DNA of 64,000 bases, taken from the NCBI GenBank assembly GCA_037042185.1, contig JAXQJY010000026.1, forward strand, positions 1,364,001 through 1,428,000, read 5' to 3'. The translations under genes were made by a program, and so were the position numbers. Shown in pieces: positions 36,590 through 47,768 of the stretch. Source of the stretch: Sordariomycetes sp. S80-01Y (lineage: Eukaryota; Ascomycota; Sordariomycetes). A model generated the notes under the pieces. The model searched no databases. It worked only from the letters and a program-made list of their open reading frames with translations, and was not told the origin of the DNA. Numbering within the stretch: position 1 is the first letter of the stretch; the number at the start of each line of letters is the position of its first letter.

Positions 36590-37384
36590 ATGGGTCGCCC
36601 GATTGGAACTTACGATGAGATCGCCATTGCCGAAATCGTGATCTATTCCGCCTTCATCTTCCCGGCTGTCTATCTCTGCTACAAACACGGCCTCGCCCGT
36701 TCTGCCGGATGGCGATTCCTAGTAATCCTCTGCCTCGTCCGCCTCATCGGGTCATCCATGCACCTGGCCACTATTTCCGACCCCACCAACACAGATCTGT
36801 ATGTCGGATGGCAGGTTCTGAATGGGTTGGGGCTGGGGCCTTTGATTCTCATGTTGCTGGGACTGCTTTCAAGATGCTTTGACAGCATCAATCAACAGAG
36901 GGAAGTCATCAATGCCAAGATCCAACGCGCTGTGCAGCTCCTGATGTTGGTTGGTATGATCCTCCTCATCGTTGGAGGAACACAGTCCACCTACACCATC
37001 GAGGGTAGCAAGGCTTCCATTGATTACTCCGACCTATCCAAAGCCGGAATTGCCCTCATGATTATCGTCCTCGCCCTCGTTGCCCTCGGGGCCGTCCTCG
37101 CCTTGAAGAACCAGGGCTACATCGCTCAAGGGGACCGCCGCATCCTCATCGCCGTGTTCGCCTCCCTGCCATTCGTTATTGTCAGGCTGGTGTACGCCTG
37201 CGTCCTAATTCTGGGGAACATGAGAGGCTCAGCCTGGTTGTATCTTGGTGCTGGGGTCATCATGGAGATGGCTGTTGTTTTGATTTGCGAAATCGTTGGC
37301 CTCACCTTGGCAAAGGCGCCGCCAAGGGAGGACAAGGCCCAAGTGGACATGGAGACTGGAAATCAAACTTTCCAGAGGCATTGA
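36590..37384 (+). CDS. Seven-helix integral membrane protein (DUF7702-like)
   Basis: Single exon of 264 residues with about seven hydrophobic spans: AEIVIYSAFIFPAVYLCY, FLVILCLVRLIGSSM, LGPLILMLLGLL, LLMLVGMILLIVGG, ALMIIVLALVALGAVLAL, ILIAVFASLPFVIVRLVYAC and LGAGVIMEMAVVLICEIVGL. The layout, short loops and RLIGSSMHL in helix 2 resemble a fungus-specific family that I recall as DUF7702. Its members look like small seven-transmembrane receptors or channels, with no known function. No signal peptide is separate from helix 1. The C-terminal tail is short and charged. Confidence 0.75.
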   Translation: MGRPIGTYDEIAIAEIVIYSAFIFPAVYLCYKHGLARSAGWRFLVILCLVRLIGSSMHLATISDPTNTDLYVGWQVLNGLGLGPLILMLLGLLSRCFDSINQQREVINAKIQRAVQLLMLVGMILLIVGGTQSTYTIEGSKASIDYSDLSKAGIALMIIVLALVALGAVLALKNQGYIAQGDRRILIAVFASLPFVIVRLVYACVLILGNMRGSAWLYLGAGVIMEMAVVLICEIVGLTLAKAPPREDKAQVDMETGNQTFQRH

Positions 37385-37681
37385 ACGGAAATCTAGAGTA
37401 ATAGTTCGAAGTGAGGGGTAAGGTGTCTCCGAGGTTTGACTCACGGAAGCTTGGAGTTTGTTGAATTTGGTATCTAGACGGAACGCATCAAGAATTAGAG
37501 CACAAGCCCACGGCTACAGCCGCAGAATCGGATAAAGTTAGGACAAAATCAAATCCAGAATTTGAGCCTTGTGCTATCAGGTCCCCTAAACGCAGGTCCT
37601 CTAAACGCAGCCAAACGCAATCGGTGGTATCATTCAACGCGCCTCCAGATCTAATCCAACTTCCAATAACCAAGCTTCGCT

Positions 37682-38514
37682 TTACATTACCACACAGCAG
37701 TGCTTCTCCAACTTGCGCAGTACCTTTGGCAAAAGCTTCGTAACCATCTCGGCCGTCTCGTCTTGCTGCTGGCCACCGTGCTGCTGTCCGCCGTGTTGCT
37801 GGCCACCGTGATGCGGCTGTCCCCCATGGTGCGCACCAGGGTATCCAGATTGACCCTCGTCCCCGGGACCGTGCGGCTCTCCTCCTTGGAGGTTGATGTA
37901 GATCCTGCCCGCATTCTCCTCCGTCCTGTACTGCAAACCTAGCTCCCTGCAGAGCTCCTCGACCTTGGGCTTAAGCTTCTGCACGTGACCAGCGCTGTGG
38001 TGGCCCTTGCCCACGATGGCATGCAGATGTGTCTGGCCCCTGGCCTGGTCTTCTCTGATCCGGCGCTCGAGGATCCGCTCTGCTTCTTCGACAAACTGTC
38101 CATGCAGGTCAATGGCATCGGCTGATACACGACCGGGGGCGTTGTTCTCGCGGAAGATGAAGTTGCTCGCTTGGAGGTTGTACTCGTCCATTTTCCGATC
38201 GTGTGCCTTCCCCTCGTTTGACAGTTCTTTTGCGGCAGCGCCATCGCCGTCGTCGTAGGCTCGACGCGACTGCGTTCTGTCAGTGATCCAGGTCGGCAAC
38301 GAAGACGAAGAAAAAACGTACACGGTCGAAACAAGAGTTGCGCTTCTCCGCCTCGGCACGAGCTAGGTCGCGCAGGCGATCGTATTCACGCTCGGCCTCA
38401 TCGTCGTCGCCGGTGTGAAGAGCTGCACTTTGTCAGTCTTCAGGCCTAGGTAAGGCTGGGAGCCGAAGTCGGAAGCTTACCGCGACCGCCTAGCCTGTTC
38501 ATTTGAATCGACAT
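37682..38514 (-). CDS. DUF1771-Smr domain protein with C-terminal CaaX box
   Basis: Exons 38514-38481, 38422-38322 and 38269-37682 give 240 residues. The N-terminal half is DUF1771 (YDRLRDLARAEAEKRNSCF, GDGAAAKELSNEGKAHDRKM). The Smr domain follows, with the IDLHGQFVEEA motif and HAIVGKGHHSAGH, as in MutS2-type Smr nucleases that bind RNA or DNA. A Gly-His-Gln repeat (HGGQ units) separates it from the tail, which ends HCCVVM. CVVM fits a CaaX farnesylation signal, with a second Cys just before it, and points to membrane attachment. That is unusual for a nucleic-acid-acting domain. Yeast Cue2-type and other fungal Smr proteins act in mRNA decay; the role here is inferred. Confidence 0.85.
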
Positions 38515-41500
38515 TGTGAGAATAGATCGATTGAGCAGTGCTTGGAAACTTTCAGCGCTAGGAGAGCATGGGCCGAGGGAAGGTCTCGATTATCGCAAAG
38601 CAGAGGTCGCAGGACGAGGTTGGGAGCTGGACTTTGTTAGCGCAAGGGTGGGACGAGATTCGCGTATCTGTGCCGATCAGGCACAGCACGAATTCCCCAC
38701 GCCTTTTGGACCCTGGAGACTGGTGACTGGAAAGCTGAGAACCAGAGGCTGAGCCGCGCTTGTGACGCAGCAATGCAACTGGGCCGCACATTTTCAGCTG
38801 GATTCGCTTGAACCCTTTTATCCGAACATCTTGACCGAATCTCCGTCGTTGCCAGACGCCAGGCTCACCCGAGGCTGTCGTGTCGCACAAACGGTGAAGC
38901 TTTGCCGGTTGCCCCCCAAGCTGAACTCAAATCTTGGGCAAGGTACTGAAAGCACCAGCTCGGCCGGCACTTGAGTCTTGGTTCTGTTCCACAGAGTTTA
39001 CGCCAGCAACCCCGAGCGATGGTAGTTGTATGTACTCGTGAGAGAGAACGGTTTCGTTGATCGGCTGGATTGTCCTACAGTACTCGGCACCAGAGGCGGA
39101 TGCCCGTCCGTCTTTTAGAACTGAAGCTCATCCAGCCATGTCGCAATTAGTCCAGCAGTCGTGATTCTATCATGTGATATGAATGGATGGCACCGAAGTC
39201 GTTGTTCCCCGCCAACGGCAGCCAGTTGACGCAGCATTCCCGATGTCGCTTTTGGAAGCCACCCGCGGATGTGGCGTCCCTTTGCTACCATCAAGTTGCT
39301 AACCTACTTCCGACTTGTCAGAAAGCCGCCTACGTCGCTCCCTCATTGGGACCGGGAACCAGCATGGTGGCGCTGAAACGAGAAAACTGTGCATGACAGA
39401 ATGCGGGTGGCGGCGTAACATGTCGACCGCCTGATGAAGGCCTCGTCGCAGGATCTGAGGAAAAGCAACAGCTGTCTCGACTTCGGCCGTTGTGGGTGGC
39501 ATTGACGGTCAGAAACTCGGCGAGAGTCTCATGTTCTTCATGCACCTCCTGGAAGTAGATCTGGATGACCAGCCGGCGCGGAAGATCTGGTTCAAGCTAG
39601 CCCATCCCCGTAGATCGCCCAAAGAGCCACATCAGTGTTCTTGTGCACCATCGTCGACTGCCCGAGCAACGGGTGACTTAGCACACCGTTATCTCTAAAT
39701 GAGCCTCTTGTCTTGTCCAACCAGTCTCGGGAGCCAGACTTGCCAGATTACCACAATATTCACCACGTGAAGCTCGGGTTATTCTCTTCTCCAGGAAGAT
39801 CTGCCTGACGCCTCGACCGCGTTTCTCTAGCGCGAAGCATCCTGGTCAGGAGAAAGACCTTTGTGGGGACTCCCTCCGAATTCGACACTGACTCGGTGTC
39901 GTGCAGTCGACAATTTCGATTCAGAAGCTGCCACCAAAGGGCCGACAGAATACGAGCCTCATCGCCGTTGCGAGCGACGTCTTCCGACGCTACTATCGAA
40001 GTTGAATCCGCTGATAGACAGGAGAAGCAGGCAAACATCTCCTGACGATCGCTGCTTTCGCGAGAGCGATGGCATCGGTGACAGGGTGCGGCTACACGCG
40101 CAAGTGCGGACGACTTGTCATATTTGTTCCGGCTGAAACTCAAGTTTGTATTTTACGCGTCCACAGATCGTTCCTGTCGTCAGAGCGATGCGGAGGCTGA
40201 TGAAGACACAAAACACTTCCTGCTGGCTAAATATGTCCGATCTCGAAGTGCCGCATTTGGAGAGGCTGTTCAAGTCATTGTGTCAGCCAACTTGGCTACG
40301 AAGTATCGATGGAGCTTGTCAATATCCTCGTGTCATGACCTGCTTGGAAGCCTTTACCAGGAATGCGTGAAACGCTCGTGGGACTTCATTTGGCCATGAA
40401 AATCCCTTCCAGTTTGCCTCCTGCTTAGACGTGTCTGAGGCGCGCTGTCACTTCTTCCAACGCTTTCCAACGCCGGCAAGCTTCGATCTAATTATTGTAC
40501 CTAGAGCTTGAGAAGATGGAGATGGAGATTGCCAAAGTACATCACTTGGCCGAAGGACTTGGCAGCGCCGCGGAGCTGTTGTACCCGCGGTCGAGATTAG
40601 TGTGCAGATCTACCAGGTCTCGGCCGTTAGCTCAGGTAACACGGAGTCAGAAGCGACTCTGCTGATGTTTCCGGCCTGCGGGCTCACTGTCACAAAACGC
40701 ATCTGCCAGCCCTGGCCACCGCCTGTCGTCGTTGGTTCCATTAGCCCCTTGAAGGAGCGGACGGGAGGCTTGGCCTGGTAGGCTCGGCTCATCAATCAGG
40801 CCAGGGACGGGCGCTGTGTGTCTTGACTCTTGAGCTCCGACTTACTGACTCTGATCAGGGGCAGCGCAAGTTTGGTCGCTTTTGGCACCGTGTGGGATTT
40901 GACTTGGCCGCCATCGTCTCGCACACTTCTTTGCTTCTTCGGTCGGGAACCGGCGGGCGCTATGGTATTTGCCGGCGATCTGGTTGATGGTGGCTGTGAT
41001 GATGGCGTTGTTCCACTGCCGTGTACTGCCGTGTCGTTTTGGCGAAATCTGTATCCATACCCGGCACCTCGTGGGAGGTGTCAGCTTTCGTCGTCGCCAA
41101 AGCATCAGGCCTACCTCGGAGTCGAGGTCGCACAGCGCCGCTGGATCGGCCTGCCAAGAAGATGCGACCGTGTGGCACGCTGGGACGATGCCCAAGCGCA
41201 CTGTGCGGACAGCTCTGGCTCTGCGGCGAATCGCTGCCGGACCGAAGAAAAAGCACAGTGCGACGGAGACAAGGCAGGTACGACCCATCTCATCTGTGAC
41301 CCTGGTCGCTCCTGCTGTTCTCCTCCGCACATCCACTGAAGCATCCACTGTCGCACTCCACTAAACAGGCACTGAACCGACTGACACAGCGCTGGGCGAA
41401 TGGGGCCAGTGCGCCAGCCTGCCATTCTGGCCAATCCAATCTCCAATCATAAGCTGTCGCGCCATCCATTCATTTCCCTCTGCTGCACCTTCCACCTGCT

Positions 41501-41671
41501 GGTCGCTCTTTCTTGCAGCACCACCAACTCAGGCTCTCTCCTCCTGGTCCTCTTCTTTCTCTCGTTCTCATTCCTCGTTATCCTCCGTGCCACCAACCAA
41601 CCATCCCATCCGACGCTCATTCAATTGGTGCTCCCTTGCCGACTATCGTCACATCGTCGCCGGCCGCATAG
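38515..41671. other. Long gene-poor stretch between the Smr gene and the G-alpha leader
   Basis: About 3.2 kb without a supported gene. Several 60-170 codon frames on both strands overlap each other (for example 40830-41339 plus and 40842-41348 minus) and show no domain, signal peptide or intron logic. No terminal inverted repeats or recognisable transposon motif were seen by eye. It may be an extended promoter of the G-alpha gene, decayed sequence, or a non-coding transcript. A CT-rich run (41500-41580) marks the probable leader. Confidence 0.4.
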
Positions 41672-41925
41672 GTATGTCAGGTCTTGGATAAGGCTCGCCC
41701 GAGCTCTGCTTTGCTTTTTCTCCCAACGCGCTCGCCTTCTTTTCTTCGCATGGTCCAGGGGTTCGCGATGCCCCGTCCTCACGCCAAACTGGGGACAACC
41801 AGACCTGGGACCAGACACTACCTTCCTCTGAACCCATTCGGAACTCTTCGATTTTCGATAGTTGATCATTCACTGCGCATTCGACGAGGCGATTTCTGCG
41901 ACTTAGACTGACGTTACTGCCACAG
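41672..41925 (+). other. Probable 5'-UTR intron of the G-alpha gene
   Basis: AG|gtatgt at 41672, branch-like agactgac at about 41905-41912 and ccacag ending at 41925, about 100 bp before the G-alpha ATG. The sequence between has no supported coding frame. The intron is inferred from splice signals alone. Confidence 0.4.
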
Positions 41926-42028
41926 ACGCTCTGCGACATTGACAGCCAAGGGCACCGACCCATCCCTCGACCTCCGTCGACGAACGATACCTTAAGGGAC
42001 TGCTCGCAAGAGCCACAACACCGCCACG

Positions 42029-43235
42029 ATGGGCTGCGGAATGAGTACCGAGGAGAAGGAGGGCAAGGCCCGTAACGAGGAAATCGAGAACCAGCTCAAG
42101 CGGGATAAGATGATGCAGCGCAATGAGATCAAGATGCTTTTGCTTGGTACGGATACCGATCTTTCGACATTGGCAACGACTCGCTAACGATCGCAGGTGC
42201 TGGTGAATCTGGAAAGTCGACCATCCTGAAGCAGATGAAGCTCATCCACGAAGGGGGTTACTCGCGCGACGAGCGCGAGTCCTTCAAGGAAATCATCTTC
42301 AGCAACACTGTGCAGTCCATGCGCGTCATCCTGGAGGCCATGGAGTCGCTTGAGCTGCCCCTTGAGGACCAGCGCATGGAGTACCACGTTCAGACCATCT
42401 TTATGCAACCTGCTCAGATCGAGGGCGACGTGCTTCCTCCGGAGGTTGGCAGCGCCATTGAGGCGCTGTGGAAGGATCGGGGCGTGCAGGAGTGTTTCAA
42501 GCGCTCCCGCGAGTACCAGCTCAATGACTCTGCGCGATAGTAAGCTCACTTTCAGCCACTTAACAGACCCTGCTAACAGCCATAGCTACTTCGACAACAT
42601 CGCACGCATTGCGGCACCGGACTACATGCCTAACGACCAAGACGTCCTCCGCTCGCGTGTCAAGACCACCGGTATCACCGAGACCACATTCATCATCGGT
42701 GACCTTACCTACCGCATGTTCGACGTCGGTGGCCAGCGCTCTGAGCGCAAGAAGTGGATTCACTGCTTCGAGAACGTCACCACCATCCTTTTCCTGGTCG
42801 CTATTTCTGAGTACGACCAGCTTCTCTTCGAAGACGAGACTGTCAACCGTATGCAGGAGGCTTTGACTCTGTTCGACTCGATCTGCAACTCTAGGTGGTT
42901 CATCAAGACGTCCATCATTCTCTTCCTCAACAAGATCGACCGCTTCAAGGAGAAGCTGCCTGTCTCGCCCATGAAGAACTACTTCCCCGACTACGAGGGC
43001 GGCGATGACTACGCCGCTGCCTGCGACTACATCCTGAACCGCTTCGTCAGCTTGAACCAGCACGAGACCAAGCAGATCTACACACATTTCACCTGCGCTA
43101 CCGACACCACACAAATTCGCTTCGTCATGGCCGCTGTTAACGGTAAGTTTCCGAGTAAAACATTATTGGACTAGTGAACTGACCTTTGCAGACATCATCA
43201 TCCAAGAGAACTTACGTCTATGCGGTCTCATCTAA
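42029..43235 (+). CDS. gna-1: Heterotrimeric G-protein alpha subunit, fungal group I (GNA-1/MagB/FadA type)
   Basis: Signalling GTPase at the plasma membrane that controls growth, conidiation, mating and virulence through cAMP and MAPK pathways. Exons 42029-42146, 42197-42539, 42586-43142 and 43192-43235 give 353 residues, the usual length. The start [10 protein letters not shown] carries the N-myristoylation Gly2 and palmitoylation Cys3. GTP-binding motifs are GAGESGKST (P-loop), RSRVKTTGI (switch I with the catalytic Arg), [12 protein letters not shown] (switch II with the catalytic Gln), NKID and TCATDT. The end CGLI has the Cys modified by pertussis toxin in group I members. Intron positions are canonical. 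Confidence 0.97.
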
Positions 43236-44441
43236 ACGACTTCTCTTCCAGCAAAACGAATACCCCCTGAGACTTTTATAATAATCACGAACACCAAATG
43301 GGCCACGGAGATCACGGCTCATGATTTTCCTTGTATTCCCTTACATCCACAGAAGACGAGCGCCCGGGCTCTCGCGATACCCGGCTTTTGAAATGCGCGA
43401 AACAGCACCCTGGCTGAGCCATAGTGGTGCGATGCGCATGGCTGAGAGGGCTTTGGGCGCTTGGGATGGGGCGCTGTCGCTGTAACACAAACCGAGCGAA
43501 TCTGGAATTTGAGGGGCTAAGAAACGCAAGAAACCAAGCGGGAGAAGTTGATGGAGAGACGGGACAAGGAGCGCGGCGTGGCAACATGCGAGCGCTGCAG
43601 AGCAGATGAAAACTTGCATCTAACAAACACAACTGGGTGTTGGACGGGGGTTATCTATTTTGTCTAATTACGAAAGCACTTTTCCTTCAAGTCCTGTGTC
43701 TAGGTTCTGCTTCTCGATTTTCTTCCTCGTCTTCGCGTGGATTGCCTGTTCCTTATGCTGTTGCACTGTTTGTCTTTGAGTTCAGGGTCGGTTGAAATGA
43801 GCAGCTCAGGTCTCTTGTGTGTTCTGGTAGAGTTGAATGCTAGACATGACTTAAAGCCTTATTTCCTCAAAAGAGTCGTGACGGTTTGTTGATGATGTAG
43901 GTGTGCCGATACCTCAAAACCAGGCGCCATGTCCGCATCTCCACTTCATCCCTAGGATGTGCTCATCGCTAGATCTTACTACTGAACAGATGAGAAAAAA
44001 GGCCTCCTCAGTCTCGCGAGGTGGACAACGACTTTGATCTGGCTAGTGGCGCATGTGATCGGCGTCGCCATGTGTCCTAAGGCTGTAAGACCTATTGGCT
44101 TCAACTCAAAGCTTTAGGCGAAGTGTTGGACTCTCCGTTTGTTGGGAAAGCGACGATTGACACTTCCTCTTGGTTGGAATCTTTGCTTCTCTACCAGCAC
44201 CTGCGTAACCGCTCAGGACCACCTCCAGCGTGAGCAGCGAGGTTCTCTGGGGGGCGTGGGAAGCTCCTGCAGATATCCATGGCCCCTTGGAATGCGAACT
44301 TCCCCTCACACCGAAGTGTGCTATTGCGTTCGTAGAACAACCTGGCGATGTTCAATTGTGGTTGCGTATCAACTATCAAGCTGTTGTCCAAGATACCTAG
44401 TGCGGAGACGGCCGCCCGTCATCGTAAGCCAGGGGAGCCGT
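43236..44441. other. Intergenic region downstream of the G-alpha gene
   Basis: About 1.2 kb, with no gene supported. It marks the change from conserved genes to the accessory right-hand part of the window. Confidence 0.4.
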
Positions 44442-45464
44442 TCAGAGTGCACCCGAGAGTCCATTTGAATGCTGAGATAGCTGTGCTTGGGATACATGAA
44501 AGCGGGCAATCTCTGTCTTGAGCTCTTCAACCTGGCGGGCATGGTGCTGGCGACGTGGCTCAAGCTTGATGAGCGCCCCACGTCGACCGGAGTACCTCCG
44601 CCTAAGAAACCTTATCCGTTGCCGTGATGGTTTCCTTCCATATGTAGCGCGAGAGCTTGCGGCCTTTGCTGTCTTCCCTGAACATCTGACAGCATCTTGC
44701 TCACGAGGCCGTTGATCCACGGTGGTGGTCGATCGCTGAACAGATTTGCTTCGATTGCGCCACTGAGGCATCTTTGCCTGGCTTTGTGTCGGCCTTGGTG
44801 AGTCCGGTTGAGGGTCATATAAGTATCGAGGCAACCGTTCCCCTGATCTGTCGTTCTTTTTGCATGGTTCGCCCTGAGATGCCCTTTTTGTAGCCTCAGA
44901 ATAGGGTTTTGGGGTCCTCAGACAGTCGCTGCGCAGCTGTAACTCGAGCTCTTTGACCTTTCTCTCAGATTTGGCGAGCAAGACGGTCGTTTCCTCCACT
45001 GTGGCTTGCAAGAATCGCTTGTCGTCCTCGGACTTTTTCAACATAACCGACATGTGGTCAATAATTCCGAGTAAGTGTTCGCACATCTCGCTGGCACCTG
45101 CTGGCGATCGCTCCCCCGACTCGTACTGGGCAAGGTCATATCCTTCATCTTCTGTCAAGGCTCCAGTTTGGAGCGGCTCCTGTCGCAAAGACAGTGGTGG
45201 GTTCACCGTCCATCGTCGTGAATCCCCGGCCTGCAAGCGACTGCAGTGAATCGTTTTCTCTACCTGCTCAACGAGCTGTGAGAGATTATCGAGGTCGTCG
45301 AGCTGCTTTGCAGATTTCTGGGGTTTCTGATTTTCCTCCCAGTCCTTGGGCCTTGGCCGCTTGTTGGCTGATTTGGGCTGTAAGGGCAGGCGCTCGTGGT
45401 GACCACTTGATGGCGTCAGTAGAGCCGGGGAGCGGTCCTTTGTTTTCAGATCGTACAATTTCAT
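44442..45464 (-). CDS. Hypothetical coiled-coil protein
   Basis: Open frame of 340 residues from ATG at 45464; the frame extends 13 codons further but without an ATG. It is not recognised as any family. Polar and probably disordered ends flank a helix of about 55 residues with heptad-like spacing (LLGIIDHMSVMLKKSEDD, VEETTVLLAKSERKVKEL). The C-terminal third is Arg-rich (RQRIRFLRRRYSGRRG) and ends in a second short helix. No intron is required. It lies at the left edge of the DUF3716-like array and on the same strand, but lacks the Cys pattern. It could be lineage-specific or a chance long frame; the coiled coil favours a real gene. Confidence 0.45.
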   Translation of the reverse strand: MKLYDLKTKDRSPALLTPSSGHHERLPLQPKSANKRPRPKDWEENQKPQKSAKQLDDLDNLSQLVEQVEKTIHCSRLQAGDSRRWTVNPPLSLRQEPLQTGALTEDEGYDLAQYESGERSPAGASEMCEHLLGIIDHMSVMLKKSEDDKRFLQATVEETTVLLAKSERKVKELELQLRSDCLRTPKPYSEATKRASQGEPCKKNDRSGERLPRYLYDPQPDSPRPTQSQAKMPQWRNRSKSVQRSTTTVDQRPREQDAVRCSGKTAKAASSRATYGRKPSRQRIRFLRRRYSGRRGALIKLEPRRQHHARQVEELKTEIARFHVSQAQLSQHSNGLSGAL

Positions 45465-47004
45465 GATTTTGTTTGCGCTGTCACTCGCTCTTTCTAGTAA
45501 CAACTAGAATGGACTGTGGGGAGTTAAGAGGTGGCGCGATGAGACGAAGTGGGTAGTTGGCTAGTTCAGAACGCCCCAACCCAATGCGATGAAGCTCAAG
45601 CCGAAAACTGAGAATAGAAGGCACGTATCAGTCAAACGAGATCGAAGCGACACACGGGTAAAGACACAGTCGGGGTCGATATGCGAGTTGATGAGGTCGG
45701 AGTTTCAAGGCTCATGACTTGCAGGGTCCTGAGACTAGCGCGTGCCGACGCGTTCAAGTTGTCTACACGTACCCACGCATTGTAAATAACAACAAGCGCC
45801 CCCTGGTTCTTCAAGACAGCACGTAGTATCTGGACCTATCAGCTTGGGGTTGTATTTCATCGCTGCATCGTTGAACTATTGATTCTGTACAGAAATAAAA
45901 GATTTGTAATTTAGAGCAAGTCTCCCCGTGCTGAAGTCGCTTTGCTACTCTACTGACGTCTGATCGGAACTGATCCTAGGTTCCCTCCGAAGGGGTTGAA
46001 GCAACAGCAGGTGCAAGGCAGATGCATTCACTAGACTTAACAAAATGCGACAAAACGGACAGCTGTTTTGTCGTATCAAATCGATGAAACCTGTCTGCTC
46101 TTGGTGCCGATCTGGACAACCTATAGGGCACCTGATCGAGGTGCGTGACCAGAGTCGAAGTATGCGCTTTGATACCAAGCCTTATTTTGCGTTGCACGCT
46201 TCCTAAAGCCTGGAATCGCGACCGAGTCGGACCTGACCCTCCTAGAAGTCAAGATATCCGGTTCCGCCGTCGGTTCTACTAGACATTGCTGGATAGCTAA
46301 TGCTCCAGGCATGGTGGCATCAGAGAGCACAAGTCAAGGTTGCTGAAAGACGCGATGATACTTTGGGAATCGCCGCAGCCTGCGACGATTGTCGCGCATG
46401 AGAGCCGGTGTCCACTCGCTTCGAAGGCTCATTTCCGAAAGTGTTTGGGCTATGTTTCCCGGGGACAAACTTGAGGGACTTTTCCAATTGAAAGGTCCTG
46501 AACCTTTAGTCGCTGCGCGCCAGTTATCCATCGGCTTCTGAAAGTTGTCAGGCCTCTTATGGATGACTTGCGGCGTTACCCCTTTTTAAAGTGGATCTGA
46601 GCCATAGCTCCCTCAGTGCGACGTGAGCATTAGTTGAAAGGGCGAGCCTTGCGGAATCGTAGATCATCAGACAATTCGGGGATGAGACATCTTCAAATAA
46701 AAAGCATGTACCTGGAACAAAAGGATGAGTATCACGCTGTACATGGAGTACGTTCGGTGAGCCTTCTATCCAACGAGCCATATGAACCAGACGCAACACA
46801 GACTGAACAAAATGACGAAGCCTGGGGCCTGAAGGTCAAGTGTCTAATTCAGAAATCCCAAATGCAAAGTTGTCAGTTGTCATAGGTGAGTTAGGTATAG
46901 TTTACGCGTCTCGACCAAGATGTATCCAATGCATGTGTCGACCTCCTTCCAATGTCATAGAGCTCGACCTGATCGTGGGTGCACAAAATTACCTCGTCGC
47001 AACT
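45465..47004. other. Accessory intergenic stretch
   Basis: About 1.5 kb. Several 60-80 codon minus-strand frames follow one another (46557-46799, 46334-46531, 46121-46330, 45945-46178). The last carries NSCPFCRILLSLVN, loosely like a heterokaryon-incompatibility (HET) N-terminus. I could not splice them into one credible protein, so no gene is called; a decayed gene is possible. Confidence 0.3.
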
Positions 47005-47768
47005 TCAAAGTTCTTCCCTCGCATTCATCTTATTCACATGCTCCTGTAAGTCCTCCGCGGCTAATTGCAGCTGCTCTGTGGCCAAGCTGAGTCGGCGCTG
47101 GAGGCGAAGGAGCTTCACTTGGTCCTTGTTCGGGTCATCCTGGGGCTCCAGGGCTCTCGCTTTTCATAGTCAGCCTAGTCTCGAGAGCATGGAAACTGAA
47201 GGTTGACTTGCCGGCCCGCTTCCTCTTGGCAGTTCGTACATTCTCTCGCGGCGGTACGTAGAGTTCTTTGACCAGAACGTAAGCTTCACGCCTCGTGTGC
47301 TTCTGTCTTTGGCTTACCATGAAAGTTGCACCGGGTTGGATCGTTGTTAAAGCAACAGTTGGCGCACGCTCCCATTGCAGTCCATCCCTCCAAACGGATG
47401 CACCTGTTGAAATTACCGTGGCCACGGGAGCAATGGCCACAATTTCGTTCAGATACAACTCCAACAATCTGGACACAGAGGGCTTGGATGTTGATATCCT
47501 TTGTGAGGTTAGGAACCCCGCCTCTGTACTTCATACGGAGAATGGGCCACCTGATGGCTTCCCTCCCCAGAAGTGCCCTTGTCTCCTCCTTCACGGTCTT
47601 GATTGCTACACCTGGACACCAGAGACCAATGACATCTTCAGCACTCATGCCCGTAATAGACAGGGGTTCAGCTGGAGGTGTCCATGCCATCTTGGTGGAT
47701 TGTTGAGGGTAGTTGCTCATGCTCCGTAAATTCAGTGTTGCGCTGCTGAACGGATGGTCTTGGATCAT
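47005..47768 (-). CDS. DUF3716-like Cys-rich protein, paralogue A
   Basis: Exons 47768-47318, 47265-47208 and 47155-47005 give about 219 residues. The shared domain runs from about residue 36 to 150: SAEDVIGLW, REAIRWP, IQALCVQIVG, then C-x2-C-x9-C-x11-C-x2-C-x8-C-x2-H (CGHC ... GNFNRC ... GACANC ... CNFH; Cys at about 110, 113, 123, 135, 138, 147). The last exon is a helix (LLRLQRRLSLATEQLQLAAEDL) like those ending the other copies. Both introns have GT...AG ends and fit in phase. The 5' end is uncertain: an upstream ATG at 47978 is in frame but a TAG at 47900-47898 lies between, unless an intron removes it. The function is unknown; zinc binding is inferred from the pattern. Confidence 0.6.

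Noticed and set aside
40830-41348. Two overlapping frames of about 169 codons on opposite strands
   Set aside because: They shadow each other and show no recognisable protein features.
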